A DNA stretch of 64,000 nucleotides from Alectoria sarmentosa (GCA_009733775.1 WOGZ01000195.1:1-64000); one strand, 5' to 3'. Counted from the stretch's first letter, positions 50,861 to 62,178 are shown. The notes: a model not told the origin generated them from the sequence alone. A program made the numbers and translations.

Positions 50861-53206
50861 GTAACGTGCAAAAAATATAATTTTAAAATATAATTATTAT
50901 CTTTTTTTGAACGAAATTTAATATAAAAGTTTATTCGATTTTTAAATAATAATAATTATTATTGTAACAATTTATTATTTGAATGTGATTTTATGTTTAT
51001 ATAACGCGAAATGTCTTTTGCGTGCATTTGATGGTCGTCGCAACAAAAAATTGCGGGGTCGACTGCTAGTTTTGTCTTCCCGCCAAGGATTTTGCAAAAA
51101 GAAGCACTCAACTCGCTCTCGTAAAAATTGATTGCCGATTTTCAGTCTTATCACCACCTCGTGGAGTAAGAAGATGTTGGTTACGATAACAAAATCGTAT
51201 AAATAGTTCGAGCTTTATTATATATGCATTTCAGAATGAATTGAGATATAAGGTAGCAATTTTACATGCTGTCACCAACCTTTCCCAACATCACAACCGT
51301 CTTTTACTTGCAAAACAGCATTGTATGCCAGTATCACAGCTGTACCACTATTTCAGGGCTGGTGGGGCCAATGAGAAACACAAACTAAGAGCCCTGGTGG
51401 CGCCATGCTCATCACTCACCTTAGTAGTACAAGTACTTCAGAGACGTGTTTCTCAAGCATTCTCTTTAGCAATGTTGATTATGTAATGCGTGAAGTATGA
51501 GAGAAAGATCATTAAATACGATCCGGAGCCAGATGCGGAGGGTGAAAAAAACGAACAGTGGTGTATTGAACAGCCGCGGGTGCATAGCAATTGAAGTAGT
51601 ACTTGATTGGCTGAATAGATGACTAAGTAATATATACATAGGTACTTTTTATGACCAAGCCCAAGTGGTTCCATTTGAATCATATCATATGCAAAATTTC
51701 AAACAACTACGAAGTCATCGATAGTCTAATTGAGTTTATGTACAAGGCCAAAGGTTATAGATTCTCATCGCCGGTCTCGAACAATGTTGAAAGATTATCT
51801 ACCTTCATCAAGCAAGATGTCTTGTCCAGCGCTAGCTGAAAATATAGGATAGAATATGGACAACCTGCCACACGATTCAGTGTCCGTAGCAGTTCTTGAC
51901 AGCGGAAATTTAAACATGATAGACATTATCGACGCTTGAGGCGTCAAATGAGATCTCCTTTATGAATGCTTTAATGCTTCATTAATGCAGATCATCGACC
52001 TTAGCGGCCTTGCGAAACAATTTAGAAATAAATTGCCTACTAAGTACTTGGCCAAAGTCCATACCGATTCACGAATTGATAACCTCTACCTACCAACGTT
52101 TATAATCGGAGCTTCGACCAAGTCCACTTGTCGCCTTCGAAAACGCGCCAAAGCGTGCAATTGCCACTGATGACGAGTACACGCTACAAGGTGGAGTCCA
52201 GACTGCCTGTGGATTTGGAGCTGCCGCAGCCGAGAATCCGACTATTGTGTACTCCATAAATAATATTGATGAAATACCGCCATCCCTCGGTCGTTGCGGG
52301 GGCCAGTCCTTCCCAAGGAATCATACGGTACTACTAACTGATAGTAACACGAAATAGCTAGTCTCAAGATCTTGCAGGGATGGGCGTATCTTGAAGTAGT
52401 CAGTGCACAATGCAGGAGCCTCCCTCAGAGAGATAACCCTCCCTGATTATGCAACTGAATATCATTTCCCATCTCAATGCATTACTTTTGCCACTGCTTT
52501 CCGAGCGTCGTCGGTCAAGCATGGAGATTGTCATTCTACTGTCATTTTGTCACACTGTCATTTACAGTGGGTGGATTCGACGTGAACGCGTTCAGGTAGG
52601 ATATGAAGTGCATATGTACCTGGTACGTTGGCTCGGGTAGCAGGAATGGTCTCCGTAATAAGTTGATACCAGTCGATGAAGAGGGTTTCCGTAGTGTTGC
52701 TTATCTACCAATCAAATGAGAGGGATAATGGGCAGGTGGGTCTGAATATGGTAGGTGTGTTGGGCATGGTGCAGCAAGGAAACTGGCGGGTTTGGAGCCG
52801 CTACGTCCTCGTTGGCGATGGCAACGCTAACAGGCAAGGGTCTCCTTTTTCCCGCCAACGCTAAAATTTTTAGACTCGCTCGCTCTCTGCTCTTCGGCTT
52901 CCTTCCTTCTTTTCCCCCAAAATTCCATCGACATCTCTTCATCAACCAGGTCGTCGTGCCTGACTCTCGTTCATCAGTGCGATTCACATTCATCAGCTGC
53001 GCCTTCCTCTGAGGTTCAAACAAAACCTCACGTCCGCTAGCCTCTAACTACTTTAATATTAGCCTTCTCCCTTTCTTCACCACGCTCGCTGCACCTTTTC
53101 CAACCTCCCCAACAACTTCTTCTCTTCTCCCACTAATTAACCACTATCATCCGCAAATAATCATCATCACACTCAATCGCCTGCAGCACTTAATCCACTG
53201 CTTCTC
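50861..53206. other. Boundary and intergenic region upstream of ECM33
   Basis: AT-rich DNA continues to about 50,980, then composition becomes normal within tens of bases. Across 51,000-52,850 I find no gene with family similarity. One open frame without an ATG (52106-52357, +) reads DDEYTLQGGVQTACGFGAAA and ends IPPSLGRCGGQSFP...; it may be a coding remnant or chance. From about 52,860 to 53,200 the plus strand becomes rich in C and T (cttccttcttttcccccaa, tctcccactaattaacc), typical of fungal promoter and 5' leader DNA of a strongly expressed gene. Confidence 0.5.
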
Positions 53207-53363
53207 GTAAGTCTCAAATTTATCTCGTTGGCTTGTTAGCACACGTCACACATCGCTTGTCGCGGTGTCATGTTTACTCGAGATACCCTTCCCCATCCAT
53301 TCGTAATACCCACGACCTGTTTATCATTTTTTTTTACATGAAACTGACATTGCTTGTCTCTAG
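53207..53363 (+). promoter_or_regulatory. Probable 5' UTR intron of ECM33
   Basis: A consensus donor GTAAGT at 53207, a CTGAC branch site at 53344-53348 and an acceptor CTCTAG at 53361-53363 frame 157 bases that end 28 bases before the ECM33 start codon. No coding is interrupted, so this would be a leader intron. It is inferred from splice signals only. Confidence 0.55.
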
Positions 53364-53391
53364 TTATCGTCTCCACTACATATTACACACA

Positions 53392-54781
53392 ATGGCCATC
53401 ATAACATACCTCCTGCCGGCACTCGCCTTTGCAAGCTCTGCTATGGGTAAAACGACCTTTTCCCGTCCCCCATAAGCCATGCCTGCATTTGGGCCTGCTC
53501 CTTAGTCAACCAGGTCCACAATCTGACAAAATCAATTGCTGACTTGGTGACTACAGCCCAGTGCAGTAACGCCGCCACATTGACAATCACAGCATCAGCA
53601 GATGCTTCTGTCCTTGCCGCTTGCACAACCTACAGTGGCTCCGTCGCCATCCCGACCGGCCTGGCCACCCCACAGGATACCAATGGCCATCAGCAGCTGT
53701 CCGTCGATGGTGTTCAAGTCATCACCGGTAACTTGACTGTCACCAACGCCATCATGCTTTCAAGCTTGTCGTTTGGGGACCTCAAGTCCCTCGGCGGCTT
53801 TGAGCTCGGAAGCTTGACTGTTTTGTCTGAACTGTCGTTCCCCCAACTCACCCAGGTCTCGTCGATGAACTTCACCGCTCTACCTGCGTTGCAACAGATG
53901 TCATTTGGAGGGACTGGCATTACCCTAGCCGATAGTGTTCTCATCACCAACACTGGACTAAGCTCGCTACAAGGCATCAACAACCTGCAATCGGTCTCCA
54001 CCTTCAATGTCAACAACAACGCGGCTTTGCAAAACATCAGCTTGCAAGTCACTAGCATTAAGAACTCTTTGGACATAGAGGCCAACGATGGTTACGTGTC
54101 CGGACTTACCACTACTTTCCCAATGCTTCAGACTGCTCAGAACATGACTTTCCGTAACTGCAGCTCAGTTTTATTGCCATCACTTGCCAACGTCACACAG
54201 GATTTGGGATTCTACGGCAACACCATGACGTCTTTCGCGGCACCCAACCTGACTACTGTTGGCGGTCTCATCTTCGTCGATAACACTGATCTGACCAATA
54301 TTTCAATTCCAGGCCTCGTATCTGTCAACGGCAGCTACCAGATCGCAAATAACACAATGCTGAAGCAGATCAATGGATTCCAGAAGCTTTCGGTTATCAA
54401 AGGTGCCCTTGACTTCAACGGCAACTTCACCGAGTAAGTATTGTGTTTCCAACATCGTATCGAAAGTATACCGAGAGCTGACCGGTTTTCAGGGTCGATC
54501 TTCCTGCTTTGACTCAGGTGCAAGGAGCTTTCAACATGCAGAGTTCTGGTCAATTGGACTGCAGCGCGTTCGAAGCCGACTCGACTACCAAACAGGTCAT
54601 CAAGGGCCACTACGTCTGTTCAGGCAGCGTGTCCAAGCCAGGAGGGGCGGGTACCTCGGCATCGGCCTCGAGCACTTCCAAGCCTACTGGCAAGAGCTCT
54701 GCTGGCCACATTGAGGCCAACTTTCCAGCAGTTATGGGTGGTACATCCCTCATTGCAGGGCTGTTACAGCTTATCCTGTAG
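53392..54781 (+). CDS. ECM33: ECM33-like GPI-anchored cell-wall protein
   Basis: Exons 53392-53446, 53557-54433 and 54493-54781 encode 406 residues. Introns have GTAAAA..CTACAG (CTGAC branch at 53540) and GTAAGT..TTTCAG (CTGAC at 54478) and keep the frame. Residues 1-18 (MAIITYLLPALAFASSAM) are a signal peptide. AQCS follows at the expected cleavage point. The body has repeated SLxxLxxxxxLxxLTxLxxLxFPxLTxV-type strands, the receptor-L/Sps2 fold of the ECM33 family. About eleven N-x-S/T glycosylation sites are present. A Ser/Gly/Lys-rich stretch precedes a hydrophobic C-terminus ending SLIAGLLQLIL, the GPI signal. Family members sit in the plasma membrane and wall and are needed for normal wall assembly. 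The length is typical. The start ATG is the only one that supplies the signal peptide. Confidence 0.93.
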
Positions 54782-55509
54782 TTATTTCTGTGTCCGGCGT
54801 GAGATTCTTAACAGCGCCGCTACCCAGTTGGCGTGTCTTCTCTGATCTCCTGCCAGCATGATGGATTATTGGTTGTTGAGCGAAGCTTCATTCTTCAAGA
54901 CAAGTGTGCGAGCGATGCATTGTTTCGAAGCGAGATAAATGTGCCATTGAAAGTGAGGTGTGGAGAAGTTGGGGAAAATTTGCTAGCTTAGCAAGGACTT
55001 CTGAAGTATGACCGGGTGGTGGACTTCTTGCAGGGTCTGTCAGGACAGGCAACTATGGTCCCATTTGTGATACTACCAAATTGGTATGAGCTCACAGTTG
55101 CTTGCTTTCTTCATCGGTGTTCCCGGTTTCATGTTCATACCGTCGGCTCGTCATTTTTGTACCTTACCGTACGCTCTCTGTCCTCCTGCTAGGATTAGAC
55201 AAAAGCATAATATGATTCACTATACTGAAAGTATTGCAGAATCCTTGAGAGATCGTTGCTAATATGATGACGTGGTCGCTTATTATGCGGCCTCCATCCA
55301 ACACCGATTATGCTGGTACGAACCACGTTACTCGAACGAGCATGTCACAGCTTCTTCAACGTGCATTGCGCTAACAGATCGCCGGGATTCGCCATCCTCG
55401 TTCTCCTTCCAAGTCATGCAGTATCTGAAGGATTACCAGGTTGCCAACCTGTCATTCACAGTAAGGGCAGCTCAGCAGTCATTGGAAATAAGGACATGTC
55501 CGATCTTGA
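54782..55509. other. ECM33 3' flank, no gene seen
   Basis: This is normal-composition DNA after the ECM33 stop. Short overlapping open frames from 55,272 in two frames (one containing NKDMSDLERLGAAANSS) have no recognisable family and shift frame against each other. They could be the 5' end of the degenerate gene that follows. Confidence 0.4.
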
Positions 55510-56585
55510 ACGTCTTGGTGCAGCAGCAAATTCATCATTTCACGTTTATTGAAACAGCATCGACATTTCACTGAAGATGCTCGCTCTTCTTCCTCGTCTT
55601 CCTCGAAAGGCAACACAGCTCTACTCACAAGGCTTCGAGGTTCGAGCAGTCTGAGATTTCAGAACATCGACGGCGCAAGATGTGTCAGCGGCAAGGATGC
55701 TCAAGATGTTCTGCTCTCGTCTGAGGATCAGGCGGCGCATGAAGCTCTACGCCGTAACATTCCTTCGTCAAGCGACAGCGCATAATTTGCAAGCGAGAAT
55801 AATAAACGGCCCAGGCCTAGGGGCACTCCCGAAGAAACTTTTCCATTTGGAAAGAAGCGTCAACGCGTTTCTCGCTATGATATATTCTCAATGGACGGTT
55901 CGAGTTCTACCACAACTGGATCATCGGCGTCTAGCAAGACACTAGAAGGCGAGCCATCTATGAGATCTACGTCATCGCGACGCCCTACCTTCAAGACTGA
56001 AAATTCGGACATTGACCATGTGGTTCAGCACAAGGTTGAAGAGGGCAAGGTCGCCCCTAAAAAGACTGAACAGAAAAGCCGGAACGAGCTTTCGCTTTTG
56101 ACAACAGAATTGGAGCACTGTCAGTGTACTTTTCAAATCGGAACTTTCCTTATTTTCAAAAAGCTGAGCTGCAAGACATACTCCAATAGAATTTACTCTC
56201 CGAACGTGTTTAGTAACTCAGACCACATCTCAAAGAAGTACTGCTGACTCCCAGAATATGAAGGTCTCCCTCCGGAGTTTCTACATGGATGTCAGCCAAG
56301 AAATCAGAAGCCAGGATACACTAAAACTGGAACATTGAAGGCCAGGCTGAACTATCACAAGCACCTGGCCAAAGTGATTGAAGAGCAGAACAAAATCATC
56401 GAGGCCCAAGGATCGGCGTTACGTCGAACGATCCATTCGGCTGATCTCGAACAAACAACGCCTTTTCGTACGTACATTACCGCCAAATACGATGTTTAAA
56501 AAGTCTTCCAATGCCGCGAAAATTTACAGCTATGGTCAAGAGAAATGTGAGCAAAGACCAGGACGGCCGAGTGCGCACACACTGA
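55510..56585 (+). pseudogene. Unrecognised coding-like region, probably degenerate
   Basis: One frame stays protein-like from 55,510 to about 56,117, broken only by TAA at 55783-55785. Before the stop it reads DARSSSSSSSKGN and LLSSEDQAAHEALRR. After it come FASENNKRPRPRGTPEE, FPFGKKRQRVSRYDIFS and SRNELSLLTTELEHC. A possible intron (GTCAGT at 56118 to TCCCAG at 56254) leads, in the same frame after the TGA at 56245, to PEYEGLPPEFLHG, then KARLNYHKHLAKVIEEQNKI, a predicted coiled coil. A further intron (GTACGT at 56468 to TTTACAG at 56529) would add MVKRNVSKDQDGRVRTH and the stop at 56583. No ATG clearly opens it and I do not know the family. A C-to-T change (CAA to TAA) would explain the stop, so decay by RIP or ordinary pseudogenisation is likely. 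A wrong gene model is the alternative. Confidence 0.4.
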
Positions 56586-57861
56586 GCCTAGCTTCCGAAG
56601 ATCTACCAAGATATTCCAAAGTTGAGGGGAGGATCTCGGTCAGAAGTCAGTTACTCTGTTTTGTACAGCCCCAGCCTTTGGGTGTCAAGAATAGACTCCG
56701 TAACACACATCTGGTCCTGGAATCTCTTTGATTTCTAGTATGAGAGGGCAGTCTATGACGGCCTTCCGTGAGCAGGGTGTATTGTAATAAATTCAGGACT
56801 ACCGGTTTTTCGGCCAGCTCAAAGCTATAATTGCTGGGCAGACATATCAAACGCTATATATTCTGATATTTATCAAATCCCCAATGTATAACACGCTCTT
56901 TACTAGTCACGTCTGTCACAAATGCTCAATGCATCGAATCTATCTTCGAAGTTATTCATTATCCAAAACAAGTGTCAAACACGTGTGTGGATAGTACGTA
57001 TCAATATAAAACAGGCAAGGATACTCTCACAATGATAAGAAAAGATCGTTTCATTTTTCAAAATATGGGTTGGACAACGCATAATGTATTTGAATAAAAC
57101 AACACGGACATGTGAATAACACGTGACGGCGTATCATCTCTTGGTTTGAAAAGCATGCACGCCCTAAACAGTGTTTTTGGCATAAGGTACTACCGAAGCC
57201 TGGACTGAGCAGATATGGGACTCTAACCACAGCAGATGTTTGATGTGTACCCAATATTGACATCTGCTTGATATTTACCTCCGAGCCTGGCGTAAATATC
57301 TCTTGATTTGTTTGCCCAAGAACTAGCATGAGGGTTTGAGTGACCTGACACAGCAATTCTGCACTGCCCCCGAAGTTCTAACAACTCTTTCTGCTCGTCT
57401 CCGTCCTTTGTTCATGGTACGCATCATACTTTTCTGTATCTCTTCAGGGTGTCAAGTAGCTCCATAAAACAACACACGATGTTTCGTCCCTTGACATGCG
57501 TGGAACTCCTTCACGGGCTACTACCCAGGAAAGCATTCATGATAGGTACTGTTCGAGTAGTCCACAGAAAACGGGGGTTCGGTAGATAAAGATTACCTAC
57601 GCCAAATTTAGTCCCTTAAAATGCCAAGCGACGCTTGGTCCGTTATTCCGTGACCAGGGGGGGTTGGACGAAGTACTACACCCAATTATTCCTTCGACTG
57701 TCTACTTTCGATTCCCAATCCATTGCCTGCTCTCCATATCTCTATACATGATTCAACGCTGAAGCAGTGGTGCGAAAAGAGCATCGAGCTCGTCCTTTCC
57801 AATCGTATTGACAGCCCATTTAATAGGCACAACTTCGCCTCCGGACCTCCTCTCCAACGCT
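56586..57861. other. Intergenic region upstream of MNN9
   Basis: Open frames here (for example 57051-57356 on the minus strand) show no family features. The last 200 bases before MNN9 contain pyrimidine-rich stretches (ttccttcgactgtctactttcg) as expected of a leader. Nothing else is supported. Confidence 0.5.
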
Positions 57862-59367
57862 ATGCTGCTTCCCAAGGGCGGCGTGACCTGGAAGTCGACA
57901 AAAGCACGCCTGCCACCTTATAGAGCTATCCTTCACTACCTCACTCGAACTCGAACACTCTCTTTCGTTGCTCTAGCCGTGGTTGTATTGATACTATGGG
58001 GTGGCATAAGTACTTCGTCGCGGGAGATGCAAAGGTAACCTCGGGTTCGAAGATGGGACTGTCGTGTGGTAGAAGGCTAAACATCTCCGTCTGACTTTCA
58101 GGTTCTATTGTTGGGGTCCCGCGAAAGCGCCAATGGCAATGACGACAAACGAGCAAGCGCAGTGGCACGCACACCTACAAACCCCAGTGCTCTACAATCA
58201 TCACGCTCCCATCGAAGTCGAGTCGCCGTCGATACAGAGTGTTGATCTCAATGGAATCATGTCTACTCCCAGGGCTGCTGTCAATGAGGAGCGCGTTCTT
58301 ATTCTAACTCCCCTTCGAGACGCCGCCCCCTACCTTAGCAAATACTTCGACCTTCTGTCTGAGCTCACATATCCTCATGACCTTATCGACCTTGCCTTTC
58401 TTGTAGGCGACTCCACGGATGATACGTTGGCGGTGTTGTCAGCAGAGTTGGACAGAGTACAAAAACGGACTGATAAAATACCATTTCACAGCGCGCTGAT
58501 CGTGGAAAAAGATTTTGGGGCTATCGTCGGCCAGAGCGTTGAAGAGAGACATGGGTTTAAGGCCCAGGGACCTAGGCGGAAAGCGATTGCTAGGGCTCGA
58601 AACTACCTACTCTACACGGCACTGAAGCCAACACACTCCTGGGTGTACTGGAGAGATGTCGATATCCAGGATAGTCCAGGTAAGATCTTGGAGGACTTCA
58701 TGGATCATAACAAAGACATCCTGGTCCCAAGTACGTACGCCCTTGTCATGCAGTTGTGGAACCAGTACTGAATTTGCAGATATCTGGTTTCACCGATACG
58801 AAAACGGTCGTGATATAGAGGGTCGATGTAAATTGTTTCCGTCCATGTTTATGTCAAAGAAATGCTAATCTCTGCAGTCGATTACAACTCCTGGATCGAG
58901 TCTGACACAGGTCGCAAGCTTGCAGACTCTTTAGATAAGGATGTGGTTTTGGCTGAGGGTATGTTCCATACTCGTTTTCTTCAACGCGGGAAATTGAAGC
59001 TCATGTCACAACGTAGGCTACAAGGAGTACAACACTAAACGCAAATACCTCGTGACTCTGGGCGATTGGCGAAACAATAAAGATGAGGAAGTGGATTTAG
59101 ATGGAGTTGGCGGGGTGAACATACTAGTGAAAGCGGATGTACACAGATCAGGTGGGTGGAAGCATATCGGGCGGATCCTCTATGCTAATGATTCACCCAG
59201 GCATTAATTTCCCATGCTACGCCTTTGAGAACCAGGCCGAGACCGAGGGTTTTGCCAAAATGGCAAAACGAGCAGGTTACCAAGTTGTGGGGCTACCGAA
59301 TTACGTGGTTTGGCACATTGACACCGAAGAGAAGCGAGGGAATCTGGGGTCGAGACCGGCATATTAG
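57862..59367 (+). CDS. MNN9: MNN9-like alpha-1,6-mannosyltransferase complex subunit (GT62)
   Basis: Six exons: 57862-58034, 58102-58730, 58780-58827, 58878-58958, 59017-59151 and 59201-59367, giving 410 residues. All five introns are GT..AG, 49-67 nt, and restore one frame; branch-like CTGAC or GCTAAT sites are visible. This is a type II Golgi protein: cytosolic residues 1-31, membrane anchor about 32-47 (LSFVALAVVVLILWG), then the Anp1/Mnn9/Van1 domain. Landmarks are FYCWGP at 59-64, LTPLRDAAPYL at 126-136, the nucleotide-sugar/metal motif RDVDI at 242-246, VPNIWFHR at 266-273 and a conserved SGINFPCYAFENQAETEGFAK-type segment from 355. The family builds the alpha-1,6 mannan backbone of N-glycans in mannan polymerase complexes. 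The start was chosen because MLLPKGGVTWKS is the conserved N-terminus. Confidence 0.95.
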
Positions 59368-59820
59368 ATGTCACGTTGGTTCACCAGCTTTTCGTTTCAC
59401 TAAGTAGACGGTCTTTGTTACACAAAGATTACCTTGGCCAATTGCTCGTGCTTTGAAGTGCGTTGGGATAAGGACGACGTCAATTGGGAGCGGAGCTAGG
59501 AGGAGGATGGGATGAAGGCCTACCACTCAGTCCAACGGTGGTTCCTTCAGGGTGGGCCCGGAGATGCAACAATGATGTCGGGACAGTTTCCCCCCCAATC
59601 ATTTCCAGGCGTTTTGCGTGCCATTTCAGCTTGTACAGGTTGGCCGTCTCTTCCCTCCGGCCTTCTTCTGGGGCCGTGGGGGTGGAGAGGTAGTCCTTTG
59701 CTTCAGGCGTTTTCGAGACAGTGTAGATAGTACCTTGCTGACTAATGGAGCTCGAGAACCTCTTCGAGCTGGAATGGGTTTCAATCTGGCAATCTGGACT
59801 GGCCAAGAACTATGGACGCT
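59368..59820. other. Convergent 3' intergenic region
   Basis: This is 453 bp between the stop codons of MNN9 (+) and the splicing factor gene (-). It holds both 3' ends. The open frames here are mutually overlapping and featureless. Confidence 0.6.
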
Positions 59821-61716
59821 CTACTCATAGTCGCCGACCTCAAATTTCTCATTGTCAAAGAACCTCGCTGAAATAGTGTTTCCGTTGAAGATCCTCCCTT
59901 CGAGAGCGTTCACGGCCTGTACAGGGTCAGCGCGCTGTCCAGAAGCATTCCTTGTATGGAACATACCCTCAGCGCTGACAATTGACTGGTAAATTTGACA
60001 AAAACTGGGGCCTTGGAAGCGTCGCTGCGATCAATAAAGACTCTCTCCACACGGCCATACTATTGCTGTGAGTAAACGAGGAAGACATGAGTCGATTTTC
60101 TGATTGTACTGACTTTATCTCCGCACTCCTCTCCAATTTCTTGCATCAGGCCCCCGTCGCCTGCCCCTTCCATCTCCGCGTCTAGATCCATGCCATTGAC
60201 CATTCCGCGTAACACGACGACTTCACTCATGACGCCAAAATTCCCATCTTCTGGTTCGGCGTCAGGGCCGCCCTTCTTTTTACCTCCAATGATCTTGCCT
60301 CTACCACCTGGTCCCACAAAGCCTCCACCTTCTGAGTCGGGTTTCTTCTTCTGCTTCTCAACCTGTACGCGCAGAGGATTGACAATGCCAGACCCACTCG
60401 CACCAAGACCCGAACCCTTGCTCCATCCATACTTTGACATCAATCGCTCCGCAAATCCTTTCTGACCAGGTCGAAGAGAACGTGGAGCAGCATCTGACGG
60501 CTCCTCTTCTCGTAAAGCGGTCCGCAAAGCATCTTCGAGCTCGGCTTCCGAAGATGGCAATTCGGATGGCGCGGCAGGAAGGTTGTAACGAACAGGTGCT
60601 CGGGATATGCTTGCTGGTGGTGGCCGTGGACTATTCAATGTCGATGGTGGATGCGGATGGGTGGTGTAAGGTGGATCTGAAGCTGGTGGCGGTGGTGGGG
60701 GTGGCAGTGAAATAGAGAACGGCTCGAGTTGATGAGCAAGCGGTCCGTAGTAAGGAGATTCTGCTGTACTGCCGAATTGAGAGAGATGCATTCGTCGAGC
60801 ATAGACATTATCGCCAGTTGAATCGTTTGGCACTTCAACTGATTGGGGATTGTGCTCTAATTTGCCACCATCGTCAAACGATAAAGGAGGCGCGAAGGAC
60901 ATACCCAGAGGTGCGGACTGCTCTAGTAAACTTCAGCACCTGATGAGACAAGAGACGAAAGAAACACACTGTTCAGCTGAGGTCTGTACTCATTGCCCGA
61001 ACTATCCGGTTCACTATCGCGTCTCTTTACCAAGCGATGCGCATAAAGCCTGTCTTTCCATTCCCTGATTTCCATGATCCTTTCATCGCTGTGCTTATAA
61101 TCTTCATAATTGTTTGGACGGGAGGGGTCGTATATGTCATCCCAATTTTGAGGGACACGAGACTCTTCTTTGTTTTTCTTTCGCTTTTTCCTACCGCCGC
61201 GCTGTCGCTTCTCACCGCCATAGAATCCGTTAACATCGTTGTCCTCGCCCTCTGCTGTCCAATCCGCGAGCGTGGTTTTCGTAGGGGCACGTGCTGTCAC
61301 ACTTGCTGATTCGAATGAAATCACATCTGGCAGTGGAGTGGAAGGAGCTGCCGCTGGAGGTTTTGGTGCGGAAGACTTGGGCTTCGGTTTCTGAGCTAAC
61401 AGCTGTGGTCTTTTTGTTGGCTGAAAGCGCAGAGAAGCTGTATGTTGCAATAAAGCGCAAGAAACTGTGAGCCAAACCAGACGGCAGAATTGTAGCGACC
61501 TCGTACAGAGGCAGGCTCATATCTACCGGCACTTATCTGCTGCTTTTCTGCCGCAAATCTATCTTGTGGCAGATCCTCTTCAGGAGATGGCTTGAAAACC
61601 ACAGGGGCTCGCGAGATGGTGCCAGGTGTGGAATCCTTGTTAGACGAAGGATCGAGGAGGTTGGCATAAAGGGAAAGGCCGGGTCGTGCAGACCTTGCAG
61701 GAGAATCGGGAGCCAT
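59821..61716 (-). CDS. RBM17: SPF45/RBM17-like splicing factor (G-patch plus UHM)
   Basis: Minus-strand exons are 61716-61527, 61437-60970, 60922-60114, 60059-59967 and 59916-59821, giving about 551 residues. The second intron is ambiguous: 60969-60923 (47 nt) or 60989-60931 (59 nt, GTACAG donor) both keep the frame, the latter giving about 547. N-terminal landmarks are SLYANLLDP and WDDIYDPSRPNNYEDY, followed by REWKDRLYAHRL. Next come a proline-rich linker, a G-patch at about 375-434 (GFAERLMSKYGWSKGSGLG), and a C-terminal RRM of the U2AF-homology type from about 452. The RRM contains VVVLRGMV, an acidic helix, YGRVERVFID and GRIFNGNTISARFFD; RIF is the R-x-F motif that binds ULM tryptophans. 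SPF45 acts in 3' splice-site recognition in the nucleus. Gene order and separation of domains match the human and plant proteins. Confidence 0.9.
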
Positions 61717-62178
61717 GATGATGAGGTGATCAGAGGGGTAAGTAAAGATAGCGTATCTAAATCAATGAGTGCTTCAAAAAGGTGTTGGGAGATAGTTAAT
61801 CTGTCAATCTGGACGTGAGTACATAATGACACTCTTGAGTAGGCGAAACGGCGCTTGAATCTCCTAGACTAAAGTACTCTAGTGGCCGCTGTTTTCTGAC
61901 TAAGGTAAGGTACCTCATAATTCAATTCGAAGTTGCCGTTTAGGCTTGCCGGTACCTTAAAAAGTCCCCCTTGTACATTTGCTGTTCGTATCTTATTTAC
62001 GATACAGAGTACAGTTCAAACTTCTTTAATGTGCTTCTTCAGCGACGTCATTCAGATGAGGGAAAGTATTGTTGCTTTTATTCGATGGACGTCAATTCTC
62101 ACGCATTAGTTTTAGGACGAGTCTCTACGTGCGTCTGTGCCACTGTATAGCTTTCTCATCCTGTACATCGCAGCATCA
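61717..62178. promoter_or_regulatory. Divergent promoter region
   Basis: This is 462 bp between the start codons of the splicing factor (-) and the PCS60-like gene (+). It must hold both promoters and leaders. It contains AT-rich and pyrimidine-rich patches but no motif I can assign. Confidence 0.6.

Larger units (their letters stand above)
1..50980. other. AT-rich RIP-mutated block of nested retrotransposons
   Basis: Composition is overwhelmingly A and T, with stop codons in every frame and no convincing intact gene. Aligned repeat copies inside the block (the two 11-kb elements and the LTR pairs) differ mainly by C/T and G/A. Remaining C and G are mostly in CpG (tcga, acgt, cgat). This pattern is known from repeat-induced point mutation in Pezizomycotina, which mutates duplicated DNA, most often at CpA. 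The block ends abruptly at about 50,980, where GC rises. The longest open frames here are either antisense to decayed pol genes or low-complexity. Confidence 0.93.

Noticed and set aside
1..50980. CRISPR array or mitochondrial/organelle DNA as explanation of the AT-rich sequence
   Set aside because: There are no short regularly spaced repeats. LTR pairs with target duplications, nested insertions and transition-only differences identify nuclear RIP-mutated retrotransposons.
52712..53023. 103-codon minus-strand open frame and overlapping plus-strand 52755-53012
   Set aside because: Both lie in the pyrimidine-rich ECM33 leader and promoter DNA; composition-driven, no family features.
57051..57356. 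101-codon minus-strand open frame upstream of MNN9
   Set aside because: No domain, no conserved start context and no splice-consistent extension; likely chance.
59480..59830. Several overlapping open frames between MNN9 and the splicing factor gene
   Set aside because: Mutually overlapping on both strands in a 3' intergenic space, with no recognisable motif.
60190..60715. Plus-strand open frames inside the splicing factor gene
   Set aside because: They are antisense shadows of the proline-rich and G-patch coding exon.
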